A stretch of DNA of 64,000 bases from Euglena gracilis. Its lineage: Eukaryota; Euglenida; Euglenophyceae; Euglenales. Shown here piece after piece: positions 9,901 to 24,200 of the stretch (position 1 is the first letter of the stretch; each line of letters begins with the position of its first letter). Under the pieces are notes generated by a model. The model saw only the letters and a program-made list of their open reading frames with translations, had not been told where the DNA came from and did no database searches. Both the position numbers and the translations under genes were made by a program. The DNA lies in contig CP154954.1 of NCBI GenBank assembly GCA_039621445.1, positions 35,325,703 through 35,389,702 on the forward strand, in the 5' to 3' direction.

Positions 9901-12900
9901 CGGGTCCCCTGACTTTGGAGGCCTCCTGGAACACCCATTCGGTTACTCGGAGTAAGGCCCAATTTGGTCCATTTTTACATGGTAACCTGGGCTGACCTGG
10001 TAAATGTCCCCCGGAATGGTCGAATGCACCCATCTAAATGTGCTCATTTCTTGCAACCAACCTTTCGGATGCATGTTTTTCTTACCATTAAACCACGACA
10101 ATCATGAAACCAACGAGTCCCCTGACCTTGGAGGCCTCCTGGAACACCCATTCGGTACCTCGGAGTAGCCCAATTTGCTCCATTTTTACATGGTAACCTG
10201 GGCAGACCTGGTAAATGTCCCCCGGAATGGTCGAATGCACCCATCTAAATGTGCTCATTTCTTGCAACCAACCTTCCGGCTGCATGTTTTCTTACCATTA
10301 AACCACGACAATCATGAAACCAACGGGTCCCCTGACTTTGGAGGCCTCCTGGAACACCCATTCGGTTACTCGGAGTAAGGCCCAATTTGGTCCATTTTTA
10401 CATGGTAACCTGGGCTGACCTGGTAAATGTCCCCCGGAATGGTCGAATGCACCCATCTAAATGTGCTCATTTCTTGCAACCACCATTCGGCTGCATGTTA
10501 TTCTTACCATTAAACCACGACAATCATGAAACCAACGGGTCCCCTGACTTTGGAGGCCTCCTGGAACACCCATTCGGTTACTCGGAGTAAGGCCCAATTT
10601 GGTCCATTTTTACATGGTAACCTGGGCTGACCTGGTAAATGTCCCCCGGAATGGTCGAATGCACCCATCTAAATGTGCTCATTTCTTGCAACCAACCTTC
10701 CGGCTGCATGTTTTTCTTACCATTAACCAAGAATCATGAAACCAACGGGTCCCCTGACTTTGGAGGCCTCCTGGAACACCCATTCGGTAACTCGGAGTAA
10801 GGCCCAATTTGGTCCATTTTTACATGGTAACCTGGGCTGACCTGGTAAATGTCCCCCGGAATGGTCGAATGCACCCATCTAAATGTGCTCATTTCTTGCA
10901 ACCAACCTTTCGGCTGCATGTTTTTCTTACCATTAAACCACGACAATCATGAAACCAACGGGTCCCCTGACTTTGGAGGCCTCCTGGAACACCCATTCGA
11001 CACCCGGAGGCCCAATTTGGTCCATTTTTACATGGTAACCTGGGCTGACCTGGTAAATGTCCCCCGGAATGGTCGAATGCACCCATCTAAATGTGCTCAT
11101 TTCTTGCAACCAACCTTCCGGCTGCATGTTATTCTTACCATTAAACCACGACAATCATGAAACCAACGGGTCCCCTGACTTTGGAGGCCTCCTGGAACAC
11201 CCATTCGGTTACTCGGAGTAAGGCCCAATTTGGTCCATTTTTACATGGTAACCTGGGCTGACCTGGTAAATGTCCCCCGGAATGGTCGAATGCACCCATC
11301 TAAATGTGCTCATTTCTTGCAACCAACCTTTCGGCTGCATGTTTTTCTTACCATTAAACCACGACAATCATGAAACCAACGGGTCCCCTGACTTTGGAGG
11401 CCTCCTGGAACACCCATTCGGTTACTCGGAGTAAGGCCCAATTTGGTCCATTTTTACATGGTAACCTGGGCTGACCTGGTAAATGTCCCCCGGAATGGTC
11501 GAATGCACCCATCTAAATGTGCTCATTTCTTGCAACCAACCTTCCGGCTGCATGTTTTCTTACCATTAAACCACGACAATCATGAAACCAACGGGTCCCC
11601 TGACTTTGGAGGCCTCCTGGAACACCCATTCGGTTACTCGGAGTAAGGCCCAATTTGGTCCATTTTTACATGGTAACCTGGGCTGACCTGGTAAATGTCC
11701 CCCGGAATGGTCGAATGCACCCATCTAAATGTGCTCATTTCTTGCAACCAACCTTCCGGCTGCATGTTTTTCTTACCATTAAACCACGACAATCATGAAA
11801 CCAACGGGTCCCCTGACTTTGGAGGCCTCCTGGAACACCCATTCGGTTACTCGGAGTAAGGCCCAATTTGGTCCATTTTTTACATGGTAACCTGGGCTGA
11901 CCTGGTAAATGTCCCCCGGAATGGTCGAATGCACCCATCTAAATGTGCTCATTTCTTGCAACCAACCTTCCGGCTGCATGTTTTTCTTACCATTAAACCA
12001 CGACAATCATGAAACCAACGGGTCCCCTGACTTTGGAGGCCTCCTGGAACACCCATTCGGTTACTCGGAGTAAGGCCCAATTTGGTCCATTTTTACATGG
12101 TAACCTGGGCTGACCTGGTAAATGTCCCCCGGAATGGTCGAATGCACCCATCTAAATGTGCTCATTTCTTGCAACCAACCTTCCGGCTGCATGTTTTTCT
12201 TACCATTAAACCACGACAATCATGAAACCAACGGGTCCCCTGACTTTGGAGGCCTCCTGGAACACCCATTCGGTTACTCGGAGTAAGGCCCAATTTGGTC
12301 CATTTTTACATGGTAACCTGGGGTGACCTGGTAAATGTCCCCCGTAATGGTCGAATGCACCCATCTAAATTTGCTCATTTCTTGCAACCAACCTTCCGGC
12401 TGCATGTTTTTCTTACCATTAAACCACGACAATCATGAAACCAACGGGTCCCCTGACTTTGGAGGCCTCCTGGAACACCCATTCGGTTACTCGGAGTAAG
12501 GCCCAATTTGGTCCATTTTTACATGGTAACCTGGGCTGACCTGGTAAATGTCCCCCGGAATGGTCGAATGCACCCATCTAAATCTGCTCATTTCTTGCAA
12601 CCAACCTTCCGGCTGCATGTTTTTCTTACCATTAAACCACGACAATCATGAAACCAACGGGTCCCCTGACTTTGGAGGCCTCCTGGAACACCCATTCGGT
12701 TACTCGGAGTAAGGCCCAATTTGGTCCATTTTTACATGGTAACCTGGGCTGACCTGGTAAATGTCCCCGGAATGGTCGAATGCACCCATCTAAATCTGCT
12801 CATTTCTTGCAACCAACCTTCCGGCTGCATGTTTTTCTTACATTAAACCACGACAATCATGAAACCAACGGGTCCCCTGACTTTGGAGGCCTCCTGGAAC

Positions 12901-13500
12901 ACCCATTCGGTTACTCGGAGTAAGGCCCAATTTGGTCCATTTTTACATGGTAACCTGGGCTGACCTGGTAAATGTCCCCCGGAATGGTCGAATGCACCCA
13001 TCTAAATGTGCTCATTTCTTGCAACCAACCTTCCGGCTGCATGTTTTTCTTACCATTAAACCACAACAATCATGAAACCAACGGGTCCCCTGACTTTGGA
13101 GGCCTCCTGGAACACCCATTCGGTTACTCGGAGTAAGGCCCAATTTGGTCCATTTTACATGGTAACCTGGGCTGACCTGGTAAATGTCCCCCGGAATGGT
13201 CGAATGCACCCATCTAAATCTGCTCATTTCTTGCAACCAACCTTCCGGCTGCATGTTTTTCTTACCATTAAACCACGACAATCATGAAACCAACGGGTCC
13301 CCTGACTTTGGAGGCCTCCTGGAACACCCATTCGGTTACTCGGAGTAAGGCCCAATTTGGTCCATTTTTACATGGTAACCTGGGCTGACCTGGTAAATGT
13401 CCCCCGGAATGGTCGAATGCACCCATCTAAATCTGCTCATTTCTTGCAACCAACCTTCCGGCTGCATGTTTTTCTTACCATTAAACCACAACAATCATGA

Positions 13501-13560
13501 AACCAACGGGTCCCCTGACTTTGGGGTCCATTTTTACATGGTAACCTGGGCTGACCTGGT
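13501..13560 (+). repeat. Truncated satellite unit
   Basis: The unit jumps from CTTTGG directly to GGTCCATTTTT, losing about 50 bp between two GG dinucleotides, which suggests slippage at microhomology. Similar shortened units are seen near 14320 (loss within GACTTTGGAGGC), near 17150 (loss of about 32 bp after GTAACC) and near 28718 (ACCACGAAAGGACC, loss of a large part of the unit). In the right arm, near 39750-39781, a 21-nt segment is instead duplicated. Confidence 0.8.
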
Positions 13561-16500
13561 AAATGTCCCCCGGAATGGTCGAATGCACCCATCTAAATGT
13601 GCTCATTTCTTGCAACCAACCTTCCGGCTGCATGTTTTTCTTACCATTAAACCACGACAATCATGAAACCAACGGGTCCCCTGACTTTGGAGGCCTCCTG
13701 GAACACCCATTCGGTTACTCGGAGTAAGGCCCAATTTGGTCCATTTTTACATGGTAACCTGGGCTGACCTGGTAAATGTCCCCGGAATGGTCGAATGCAC
13801 CCATCTAAATCTGCTCATTTCTTGCAACCAACCTTTCGGCTGCATGTTTTTCTTACCATTAAACCACGACAATCATGAAACCAACGGGTCCCCTGACTTT
13901 GGAGGCCTCCTGGAACACCCATTCGGTAACTCGGAGTAAGGCCCAATTTGGTCCATTTTTACATGGTAACCTGGGATGACCTGGTAAATGTCCCCCGGAA
14001 TGGTCGAATGCACCCATCTAAATCTGCTCATTTCTTGCAACCAACCTTTCGGCTGCATGTTTTTTTTACCATTAAACCACGACAATCATGAAACCAACGG
14101 GTCCCCTGACTTTGGAGGCCTCCTGGAACTCCCATTCGGTTACTCGGAGTAAGGCCCAATTTGGTCCATTTTTACATGGTAACCTGGGCTGACCTGGTAA
14201 ATGTCCCCCGGAATGGTCGAATGCACCCGTCTAAATGTGCTCATTTCTTGCAACCAACCTTCCGGCTGCATGTTTTTCTTACCATTAAACCACGACAATC
14301 ATGAAACCAACGGGTCCCCCCTCCTGGAACACCCATTCGGTTACTCGGAGTAAGGCCCAATTTGGTCCATTTTTACATGGTAACCTGGGCTGACCTGGTA
14401 AATGTCCCCCGGAATGGTCGAATGCACCCATCTAAATCTGCTCATTTCTTGCAACCAACCTTCCGGCTGCATGTTTTTCTTACCATTAAACCACGACAAT
14501 CATGAAACCAATGGGTCCCCTGACTTTGAAGGCCTCCTGGAACACCCATTCGGTAACTCGGAGTACGGCCCAATTTGGTCCATTTTTACACGGTAACCTG
14601 GGCTGACCTGGTAAATGTCCCCCGGAATGGTCGAATGCACCCATCTAAATCTGCTCATTACTTGCAACCAACCTTCCGGCTGCATGTTTTTCTTACCATT
14701 AAACCACGACAATCATGAAACCAACGGGTCCCCTGACTTTGGAGGCCTCCTGGAACACCCATTCGGTTACTCGTAGTAAGGCCCAATTTGGTCCATTTTT
14801 ACATGGTAACCTGGGCTGACCTGGTAAATGTCCCCCGGAATGGTCGAATGCACCCATCTAAATGTGCTCATTTCTTGCAACCAACCTTCTGGCTGCATGT
14901 TTTTCTTACCATTAAACCACGACAATCATGAAACCAACGGGTCCCCTGACTTTGGAGGCCTCCTGGAACACCCATTGGGTTACTCGGAGTAAGGCCCAAC
15001 TTGGTCCATTTTTACATGGTAACCTGGGTTGACCTGGTAAATGTCCCCCGGAAAGGTCGAATGCACCCATCTAAATCTGCTCATTTCTTGCAACCAACCT
15101 TTCGGCTGCATGTTTTTCTTACCATTAAACCACGACAATCATGAAACCAACGGGTCCCCTGACTTTGGAGGCCTCCTGGAACACCCATTCGGTTACTCGG
15201 AGTAAGGCCCAATTTGGTCCATTTTTACATGGTAACCTGGGCTGACCTGGTAAATGTCCCCCGGAATGGTCGAATGCACCCATCTAAATGTGCTCATTTC
15301 TTGCAACCAACCTTCTGGCTGCATGTTTTTCTTACCATTAAACCACAACAATCATGAAACCAACGGGTCCCCTGACTTTGGAGGCCTCCTGGAACACCCA
15401 TTCGGTTACTCGGAGTAAGGCCCAATTTGGTCCATTTTTACATGGTAACCTGGGCTGACCTGGTAAATGTCCCCCGGAATGGTCGAATGCACCCATCTAA
15501 ATCTGCTCATTTCTTGCAACCAACCTTTCGGCTGCATGTTTTTCTTAACATTAAACCACGACAATCATGAAACCAACGGGTCCCCTGACTTTGGAGGCCT
15601 CCTGGAACACCCATTCGGTTACTCGGAGTAAGGCCCAATTTGGTCCATTTTTACATGGTAACCTGGGCTGACCTGGTAAATGTCCCCGGAATGGTCGAAT
15701 GCACCCATCTAAATCTGCTCATTTCTTGCAACCAACATTCCCGCTGCATGTTTTTTCTTACCATTAAACCACGACAATCATGAAACCAACGGGTCCCCTG
15801 ACTTTGGAGGCCTCCTGGAACACCCATTCGGTAACTCGGAGTATGGCCCAATTTGGTCCATTTTTACATGGTAACCTGGGCTGACCTGGTAAATGTCCCC
15901 CGGAATGGTCGAATGCACCCATCTAAATGTGCTCATTTCTTGCAACCAACCTTCCGGCTGCATGTTTTTCTTACCATTAAACCACGACAATCATGAAACC
16001 AACGGGTCCCCTGACTTTGGAGGCCTCCTGGAACACCCATTCGGTTACTCGGAGTAAGGCCCAATTTGGTCCATTTTTACATGGTAACCTGGGCTGACCT
16101 GGTAAATGTCCCCCGGAATGGTCGAATGCACCCATCTAAATGTGCTCATTTCTTGCAACCAACCTTCCGGCTGCATGTTTTTCTTACCATTAAACCACGA
16201 CAATCATGAAACCAACGGGTCCCCTGACTTTGGAGGCCTCCTGGAACACCCATTCGGTTACTCGGAGTAAGGCCCAATTTGGTCCATTTTTACATGGTAA
16301 CCTGGGCTGACCTGGTAAATGTCCCCCGGAATGGTCGAATGCACCCATCTAAATCTGCTCATTTCTTGCAACCAACCTTTCGGCTGCATGTTTTTCTTAC
16401 CATTAAACCACGACAATCATGAAACCAACGGGTCCCCTGACTTTGGAGGCCTCCTGGAACACCCATTCGGTAATTCGGAGTACGGCCCAATTTGGTCCAT

Positions 16501-18299
16501 TTTTACATGGTAACCTGGGCTGACCTGGTAAATGTCCCCCGGAATGGTCGAATGCACCCATCTAAATCTGCTCATTTCTTGCAACCAACCTTCCGGCTGC
16601 ATGTTTTTCTTACCATTAAACCACGACAATCATGAAACCAACGGGTCCCCTGACTTTGGAGGCCTCCTGGAACACCCATTCGGTTACTCGGAGTAAGGCC
16701 CAATTTGGTCCATTTTTACATGGTAACCTGGGCTGACCTGGTAAATGTCCCCCGGAATGGTCGAATGCACCCATCTAAATGTGCTTATTTCTTGCAACCA
16801 ACCTTCCGGCTGCATGTTTTTCTTACCATTAAACCACGACAATCATGAAACCAACGGGTCCCCTGACTTTGGAGGCCTCCTGGAACACCCATTCGGTAAC
16901 TCGGAGTAAGGCCCAATTTGGTCCATTTTTACATGGTAACCTGGGCTGACCTGGTAAATGTCCCCCGGAATGGTCGAATGCACCCATCTAAATCTGCTCA
17001 TTTCTTGCAACCAACCTTTCGGCTGCATGTTATTCTTACCATTAAACCACGACAATCATGAAACCAACAGGTCCCCTGACTTTGGAGGACTCCTGCAACA
17101 CCCATTCGGTTACTCGGAGTAAGGCCCAAATTGGTCCATTTTTACATGGTAACCCCGGAATGGTCGAATGCACCCATCTAAATCTGCTCATTTCTTGCAA
17201 CCAACCTTCCGGCTGCATGTTTTTCTTACCATTAAACCACGACAATCATGAAACCAACGGGTCCCCTGACTTTGGAGGCCTCCTGGAACACCCATTCGGT
17301 TACTCGGAGTAAGGCCCAATTTGGTCCATTTTTACATGGTAACCTGGGGTGACCTGGTAAATGTCCCCCGGAATGGTCGAATGCACCCATCTAAATGTGC
17401 TCATTTCTTGCAACCAACCTTCCGGCTGCATGTTTTTCTTACCATTAAACCACGACAATCATGAAACCAACGGGTCCCCTGACTTTGGAGGCCTCCTGGA
17501 ACACCCATTCGGTTACTCGGAGTAAGGCCCAATTTGGTCCATTTTTACATGGTAACCTGGGCTGACCTGGTAAATGTCCCCCGGAATGGTCGAATGCACC
17601 CATCTAAATGTGCTCATTTCTTGCAACCAACATTCCCGCTGCATGTTTTTCTTACCATTAAACCACGACAATCATGAAACCAACGGGTCCCCTGACTTTG
17701 GAGGCCTCCTGGAACACCCATTCGGTAACTCGGAGTACGGCCCAATTTGGTCCATTTTTACATGGTAACCTGGGCTGACCTGGTAAATGTCCCCCGGAAT
17801 GGTCGAATGCACCCATCTAAATCTGCTCATTTCTTGCAACCAACATTCCCGCTGCATGTTTTTTCTACCATTAAACCACGACAATCATGAAACCAACGGG
17901 TCCCCTGACTTTGGAGGCCTCCTGGAACACCCATTCGGTTACTCGGAGTAAGGCCCAATTTGGTCCATTTTTACATGGTAACCTGGGGTGACCTGGTAAA
18001 TGTCCCCCGGAATGGTCGAATGCACCCATCTAAATCTGCTCATTTCTTGCAACCAACCTTCCGGCTGCATGTTTTTCTTACCATTAAACCACGACAATCA
18101 TGAAACCAACGGGTCCCCTGACTTTGGAGGCCTCCTGGAACACCCATTCGGTTACTCGGAGTAAGGCCCAATTTGGTCCATTTTTACATGGTAACCTGGG
18201 CTGACCTGGTAAATGTCCCCCGGAATGGTCGAATGCACCCATCTAAATCTGCTCATTTCTTGCAACCAACCTTCCGGCTGCATGTTTTTCTTACCATTA

Positions 18300-21200
18300 A
18301 ACCACGACAATCATGAAACCAACGGGTCCCCTGACTTTGGAGGCCTCCTGGAACACCCATTCGGTAACTCGGAGTAAGGCCCAATTTGGTCCATTTTTAC
18401 ATGGTAACCTGGGCTGACCTGGTAAATGTCCCCCGGAATGGTCGAATGCACCCATCTAAATCTGCTCATTTCTTGCAACCAACATTCCCGCTGCATGTTT
18501 TTTCTTACCATTAAACCACGACAATCATGAAACCAACGGGTCCCCTGACTTTGGAGGCCTCCTGGAACACCCATTCGGTTACTCGGAGTAAGGCCCAATT
18601 TGGTCCATTTTTACATGGTAACCTGGGCTGACCTGGTAAATGTCCCCCGGAATGGTCGAATGCACCCATCTAAATCTGCTCATTTCTTGCAACCAACCTT
18701 CCGGCTGCATGTTTTTCTTACCATTAAACCACGACAATCATGAAACCAACGGGTCCCCTGACTTTGGAGGCCTCCTGGAACACCCATTCGGTAACTCGGA
18801 GTACGACCCAATTTGGTCCATTTTTACATGGTAACCTGGGGTGACCTGGTAAATGTCCCCCGGAATGGTCGAATGCACCCATCTAAATCTGCTCATTTCT
18901 TGCAACCAACCTTCCGGCTGCATGTTTTTCTTACCATTAAACCACGACAATCATGAAACCAACGGGTCCCCTGACTTTGGAGGCCTCCTGGAACACCCAT
19001 TCGGTTACTCGGAGTAAGGCCCAATTTGGTCCATTTTTACATGGTAACCTGGGGTGACCTGGTAAATGTCCCACGGAATGGTCGAATGCACCCATCTAAA
19101 TCTGCTCATTTCTTGCAACCAACCTTTCGGCTGCATGTTTTTCTTACCATTAAACCACGACAATCATGAAACCAACGGGTCCCCTGACTTTGGAGGCCTC
19201 CTGGAACACCCATTCGGTTACTCGGAGTACGGCCCAATTTGGTCCATTTTTCCATGGTAACCCGGGCTGACCTGGTAAATGTCCCCGGAATGGTCGAATG
19301 CACCCATCTAAATCTGCTCATTTCTTCCAACCAACCTTCCGGCTGCATGTTTTTCTTACCATTAAACCACGACAATCATGAAACCAACGGGTCCCCTGAC
19401 TTTGGAGGCCTCCTGGAACACCCATTCGGTAACTCGGAGTACGGCCCAATTTGGTCCATTTTTACATGGTAACCTGGGCTGACCTGGTAAATGTCCCCCG
19501 GAATGGTCGAATGCACCCATCTAAATGTGCTCATTTCTTGCAACCAATATTCCCGCGGCATGTTTTTCTTACCATTAAAACACGACAATCATGAAACCAA
19601 CGGGTCCCCTGACTTTGGAGGCCTCCTGGAACACCCATTCGGTTACTCGGAGTAAGGCCCAATTTGGTCCATTTTTACATGGTAACCTGGGCTGACCTGG
19701 TAAATGTCCCCCGGAATGGTCGAATGCACCCATCTAAATGTGCTCATTTCTTGCAACCAACATTCCCGCGGCATGTTTTTCTTACCATTAAACCACGACA
19801 ATCATGAAACCAACGGGTCCCCTGACTTTGGAGGCCTCCTGGAACACCCATTCGGTTACTCGGAGTAAGGCCCAATTTGGTCCATTTTTACATGGTAACC
19901 TGGGCTGACCTGGTAAATGTCCCCCGGAATGGTCGAATGCACCCATCTAAATGTGCTCATTTCTTGCAACCAACATTCCCGCGGCATGTTTTTCTTACCA
20001 TTAAACCACGACAATCATGAAACCAACGGGTCCCCTGACTTTGGAGGCCTCCTGGAACACCCATTCGGTTACTCGGAGTAAGGCCCAATTTGGTCCATTT
20101 TTACATGGTAACCTGGGCTGACCTGGTAAATGTCCCCCGGAATGGTCGAATGCACCCATCTAAATCTGCTCATTTCCTGCAACCAACCTTCCGGATGCAT
20201 GTTTTTCTTACCATTAAACCACGACAATCATGAAACCAACGGGTCCCCTGACTTTGGAGGCCTCCTGGAACACCCATTCGGTAACTCGGAGTACGGCCCA
20301 ATTTGGTCCATTTTTACATGGTAACCTGGGCTGACCTGGTAAATGTCCCCGGAAAGGTCGAATGCACCCATCTAAATGTGCTCATTTCTTGCAACCAACA
20401 TTCCCGCGGCATGTTTTTCTTACCATTAAACCACGACAATCATGAAACCAACGGGTCCCCTGACTTTGGAGGCCTCCTGGAACACCCATTCGGTTACTCG
20501 GAGTAAGGCCCAATTTGGTCCATTTTTACATGGTAACCTGGGGTGACCTGGTAAATGTCCCACGGAAAGGTCGAATGCACCCATCTAAATGTGCTCATTT
20601 CTTGCAACCAACCTTCCGGCTGCATGTTTTTCTTACCATTAAACCACGACAATCATGAAACCAACGGGCCCCCTGACTTTGGAGGCCTCCTGGAACACCC
20701 ATTCGGTAACTCGGAGTACGGCCCAATTTGGTCCATTTTTACATGGTAACCTGGGCTGACCTGGTAAATGTCCCCCGCAATGGTCGAATGCACCCATCGG
20801 CTCATTTCTTGCAACCAACCTTTCGGCTGCATGTTTTTCTTACCATTAAACCACGACAATCATGAAACCAACGGGTCCCCTGACTTTGGAGGCCTCCTGG
20901 AACACCCATTCGGTTACTCGGAGTAAGGCCCAATTTGGTCCATTTTTACATGGTAACCTGGGCTGACCTGGTAAATGTCCCCCGGAATGGTCGAATGCAC
21001 CCATCTAAATCTGCTCATTTCTTGCAACCAACCTTTCGGCTGCATGTTTTTCTTACCATTAAACCACGACAATCATGAAACCAACGGGTCCCCTGACTTT
21101 GGAGGCCTCCTGGAACACCCATTCGGTTACTCGGAGTACGGCCCAATTTGGTCCATTTTTACATGGTAACCTGGGCTGACCTGGTAAATGTCCCCCGGAA

Positions 21201-24200
21201 TGGTCGAATGCACCCATCTAAATGTGCTCATTTCTTGCAACCAACATTCCCGCGGCATGTTTTTCTTACCATTAAACCACGACAATCATGAAACCAACGG
21301 GTCCCCTGACTTTGGAGGCCTCCTGGAACACCCATTCGGTTACTCGGAGTAAGGCCCAATTTGGTCCATTTTTACATGGTAACCTGGGCTGACCTGGTAA
21401 ATGTCCCCCGGAATGGTCGAATGCACCCATCTAAATGTGCTCATTTCTTGCAACCAACATTCCCGCGGCATGTTTTTCTTACCATTAAACCACGACAATC
21501 ATGAAACCAACGGGTCCCCTGACTTTGGAGGCCTCCTGGAACACCCATTCGGTTACTCGGAGTAAGGCCCAATTTGGTCCATTTTTACATGGTAACCTGG
21601 GCTGACCTGGTAAATGTCCCCCGGAATGGTCGAATGCACCCATCTAAATGTGCTCATTTCTTGCAACCAACATTCCCGCGGCATGTTTTTCTTACCATTA
21701 AACCACGACAATCATGAAACCAACGGGTCCCCTGACTTTGGAGGCCTCCTGGAACACCCATTCGGTTACTCGGAGTAAGGCCCAATTTGGTCCATTTTTA
21801 CATGGTAACCTGGGCTGACCTGGTAAATGTCCCCCGGAATGGTCGAATGCACCCATCTAAATCTGCTCATTTCTTGCAACCAACCTTCCGGATGCATGTT
21901 TTTCTTACCATTAAACCACGACAATCATGAAACCAACGGGTCCCCTGACTTTGGAGGCCTCCTGGAACACCCATTCGGTTACTCGGAGTACGCCCAATTT
22001 GGTCCATTTTTACATGGTAACCTGGGCTGACCTGGTAAATGTCCCCGGAATGGTCGAATGCACCCATCTAAATGTGCTCATTTCTTGCAACCAACATTCC
22101 CGCTGCATGTTTTTCTTACCATTAAACCACGACAATCATGAAACCAACGGGTCCCCTGACTTTGGAGGCCTCCTGGAACACCCATTCGGTTACTCGGAGT
22201 AAGGCCCAATTTGGTCCATTTTTACATGGTAACCTGGGCTGACCTGGTAAATGTCCCCCGGAATGGTCGAATGCACCCATCTAAATGTGCTCATTTCTTG
22301 CAACCAACATTCCCGCGGCATGTTTTTCTTACCATTAAACCACGACAATCATGAAACCAACGGGTCCCCTGACTTTGGAGGCCTCCTGGAACACCCATTC
22401 GGTTACTCGGAGTAAGGCCCAATTTGGTCCATTTTTACATGGTAACCTGGGCTGACCTGGTAAATGTCCCCCGGAATGGTCGAATGCACCCATCTAAATG
22501 TGCTCATTTCTTGCAACCAACATTCCCGCGGCATGTTATTTCTTACCATTAAACCACGACAATCATGAAACCAACGGGTCCCCTGACTTTGGAGGCCTCC
22601 TGGAACACCCATTCGGTTACTCGGAGTCAGGCCCAATTTGGTCCATTTTTACATGGTAACCTGGGCTGACCTGGTAAATGTCCCCCGGAATGGTCGAATG
22701 CACCCATCTAAATCTGCTCATATCCTGCAACCAACCTTCCGGATGCATGTTTTTCTTACCATTAAACCACGACAATCATGAAACCAACGGGCCCCCTGAC
22801 TTTGGAGGCCTCCTGGAACACCCATTCGGTAACTCGGAGTACGGCCCAATTTGGTCCATTTTTACATGGTAACCTGGGCTGACCTGGTAAATGTCCCCCG
22901 GAAAGGTCGAATGCACCCATCTAAATGTGCTCATTTCTTGCAACCAACATTCCCGCGGCATGTTTTTCTTACCATTAAACCACGACAATCATGAAACCAA
23001 CGGGTCCCCTGACTTTGGAGGCCTCCTGGAACACCCATTCGGTAACTCGGAGTACGGCCCAATTTGGTCCATTTTTACATGGTAACCTGGGCTGACCTGG
23101 TAAATGTCCCCCGGAATGGTCGAATGCACCCATCGGCTCATTTCTTGCAACCAACCTTTCGGCTGCATGTTTTTCCTACCATTAAACCACGACAATCATG
23201 AAACCAACGGGTCCCCTGACTTTGGAGGCCTCCTGGAACACCCATTCGGTTACTCGGAGTAAGGCCCAATTTGGTCCATTTTTACATGGTAACCTGGGCT
23301 GACCTGGTAAATGTCCCCCGGAATGGTCGAATGCACCCATCTAAATCTGCTCATTTCTTGCAACCAACCTTTCGGCTGCATGTTTTTCTTACCATTAAAC
23401 CACGACAATCATGAAACCAACGGGTCCCCTGACTTTGGAGGCCTCCTGGAACACCCATTCGGTAACTCGGAGTACGGCCCAATTTGGTCCATTTTTACAT
23501 GGTAACCTGGGCTGACCTGGTAAATGTCCCCCGGAATGGTCGAATGCACCCATCTAAATGTGCTCATTTCTTGCAACCAACATTCCCGCGGCGGGTTTTT
23601 CTTACCATTAAACCACGACAATCATGAAACCAACGGGTCCCCTGACTTTGGAGGCCTCCTGGAACACCCATTCGGTTACTCGGAGTAAGGCCCAATTTGG
23701 TCCATTTTTACATGGTAACCTGGGCTGACCTGGTAAATGTCCCCCGGAATGGTCGAATGCACCCATCTAAATGTGCTCATTTCTTGCAACCAACATTCCC
23801 GCGGCATGTTTTTCTTACCATTAAACCACGACAATCATGAAAAGAACGGGTCCCCTGACTTTGGAGGCCTCCTGGAACACCCATTCGGTTACTCGGAGTA
23901 AGGCCCAATTTGGTCCATTTTTACATGGTAACCTGGGGTGACCTGGTAAATGTCCCCCGGAATGGTCGAATGCACCCATCTAAATGTGCTCATTTCTTGC
24001 AACCAACATTCCCGCGGCATGTTTTTCTTACCATTAAACCACGACAATCATGAAACCAACGGGTCCCCTGACTTTGGAGGCCTCCTGGAACACCCATTCG
24101 GTTACTCGGAGTAAGGCCCAATTTGGTCCATTTTTACATGGTAACCTGGGCTGACCTGGTAAATGTCCCCCGGAATGGTCGAATGCACCCATCTAAATCT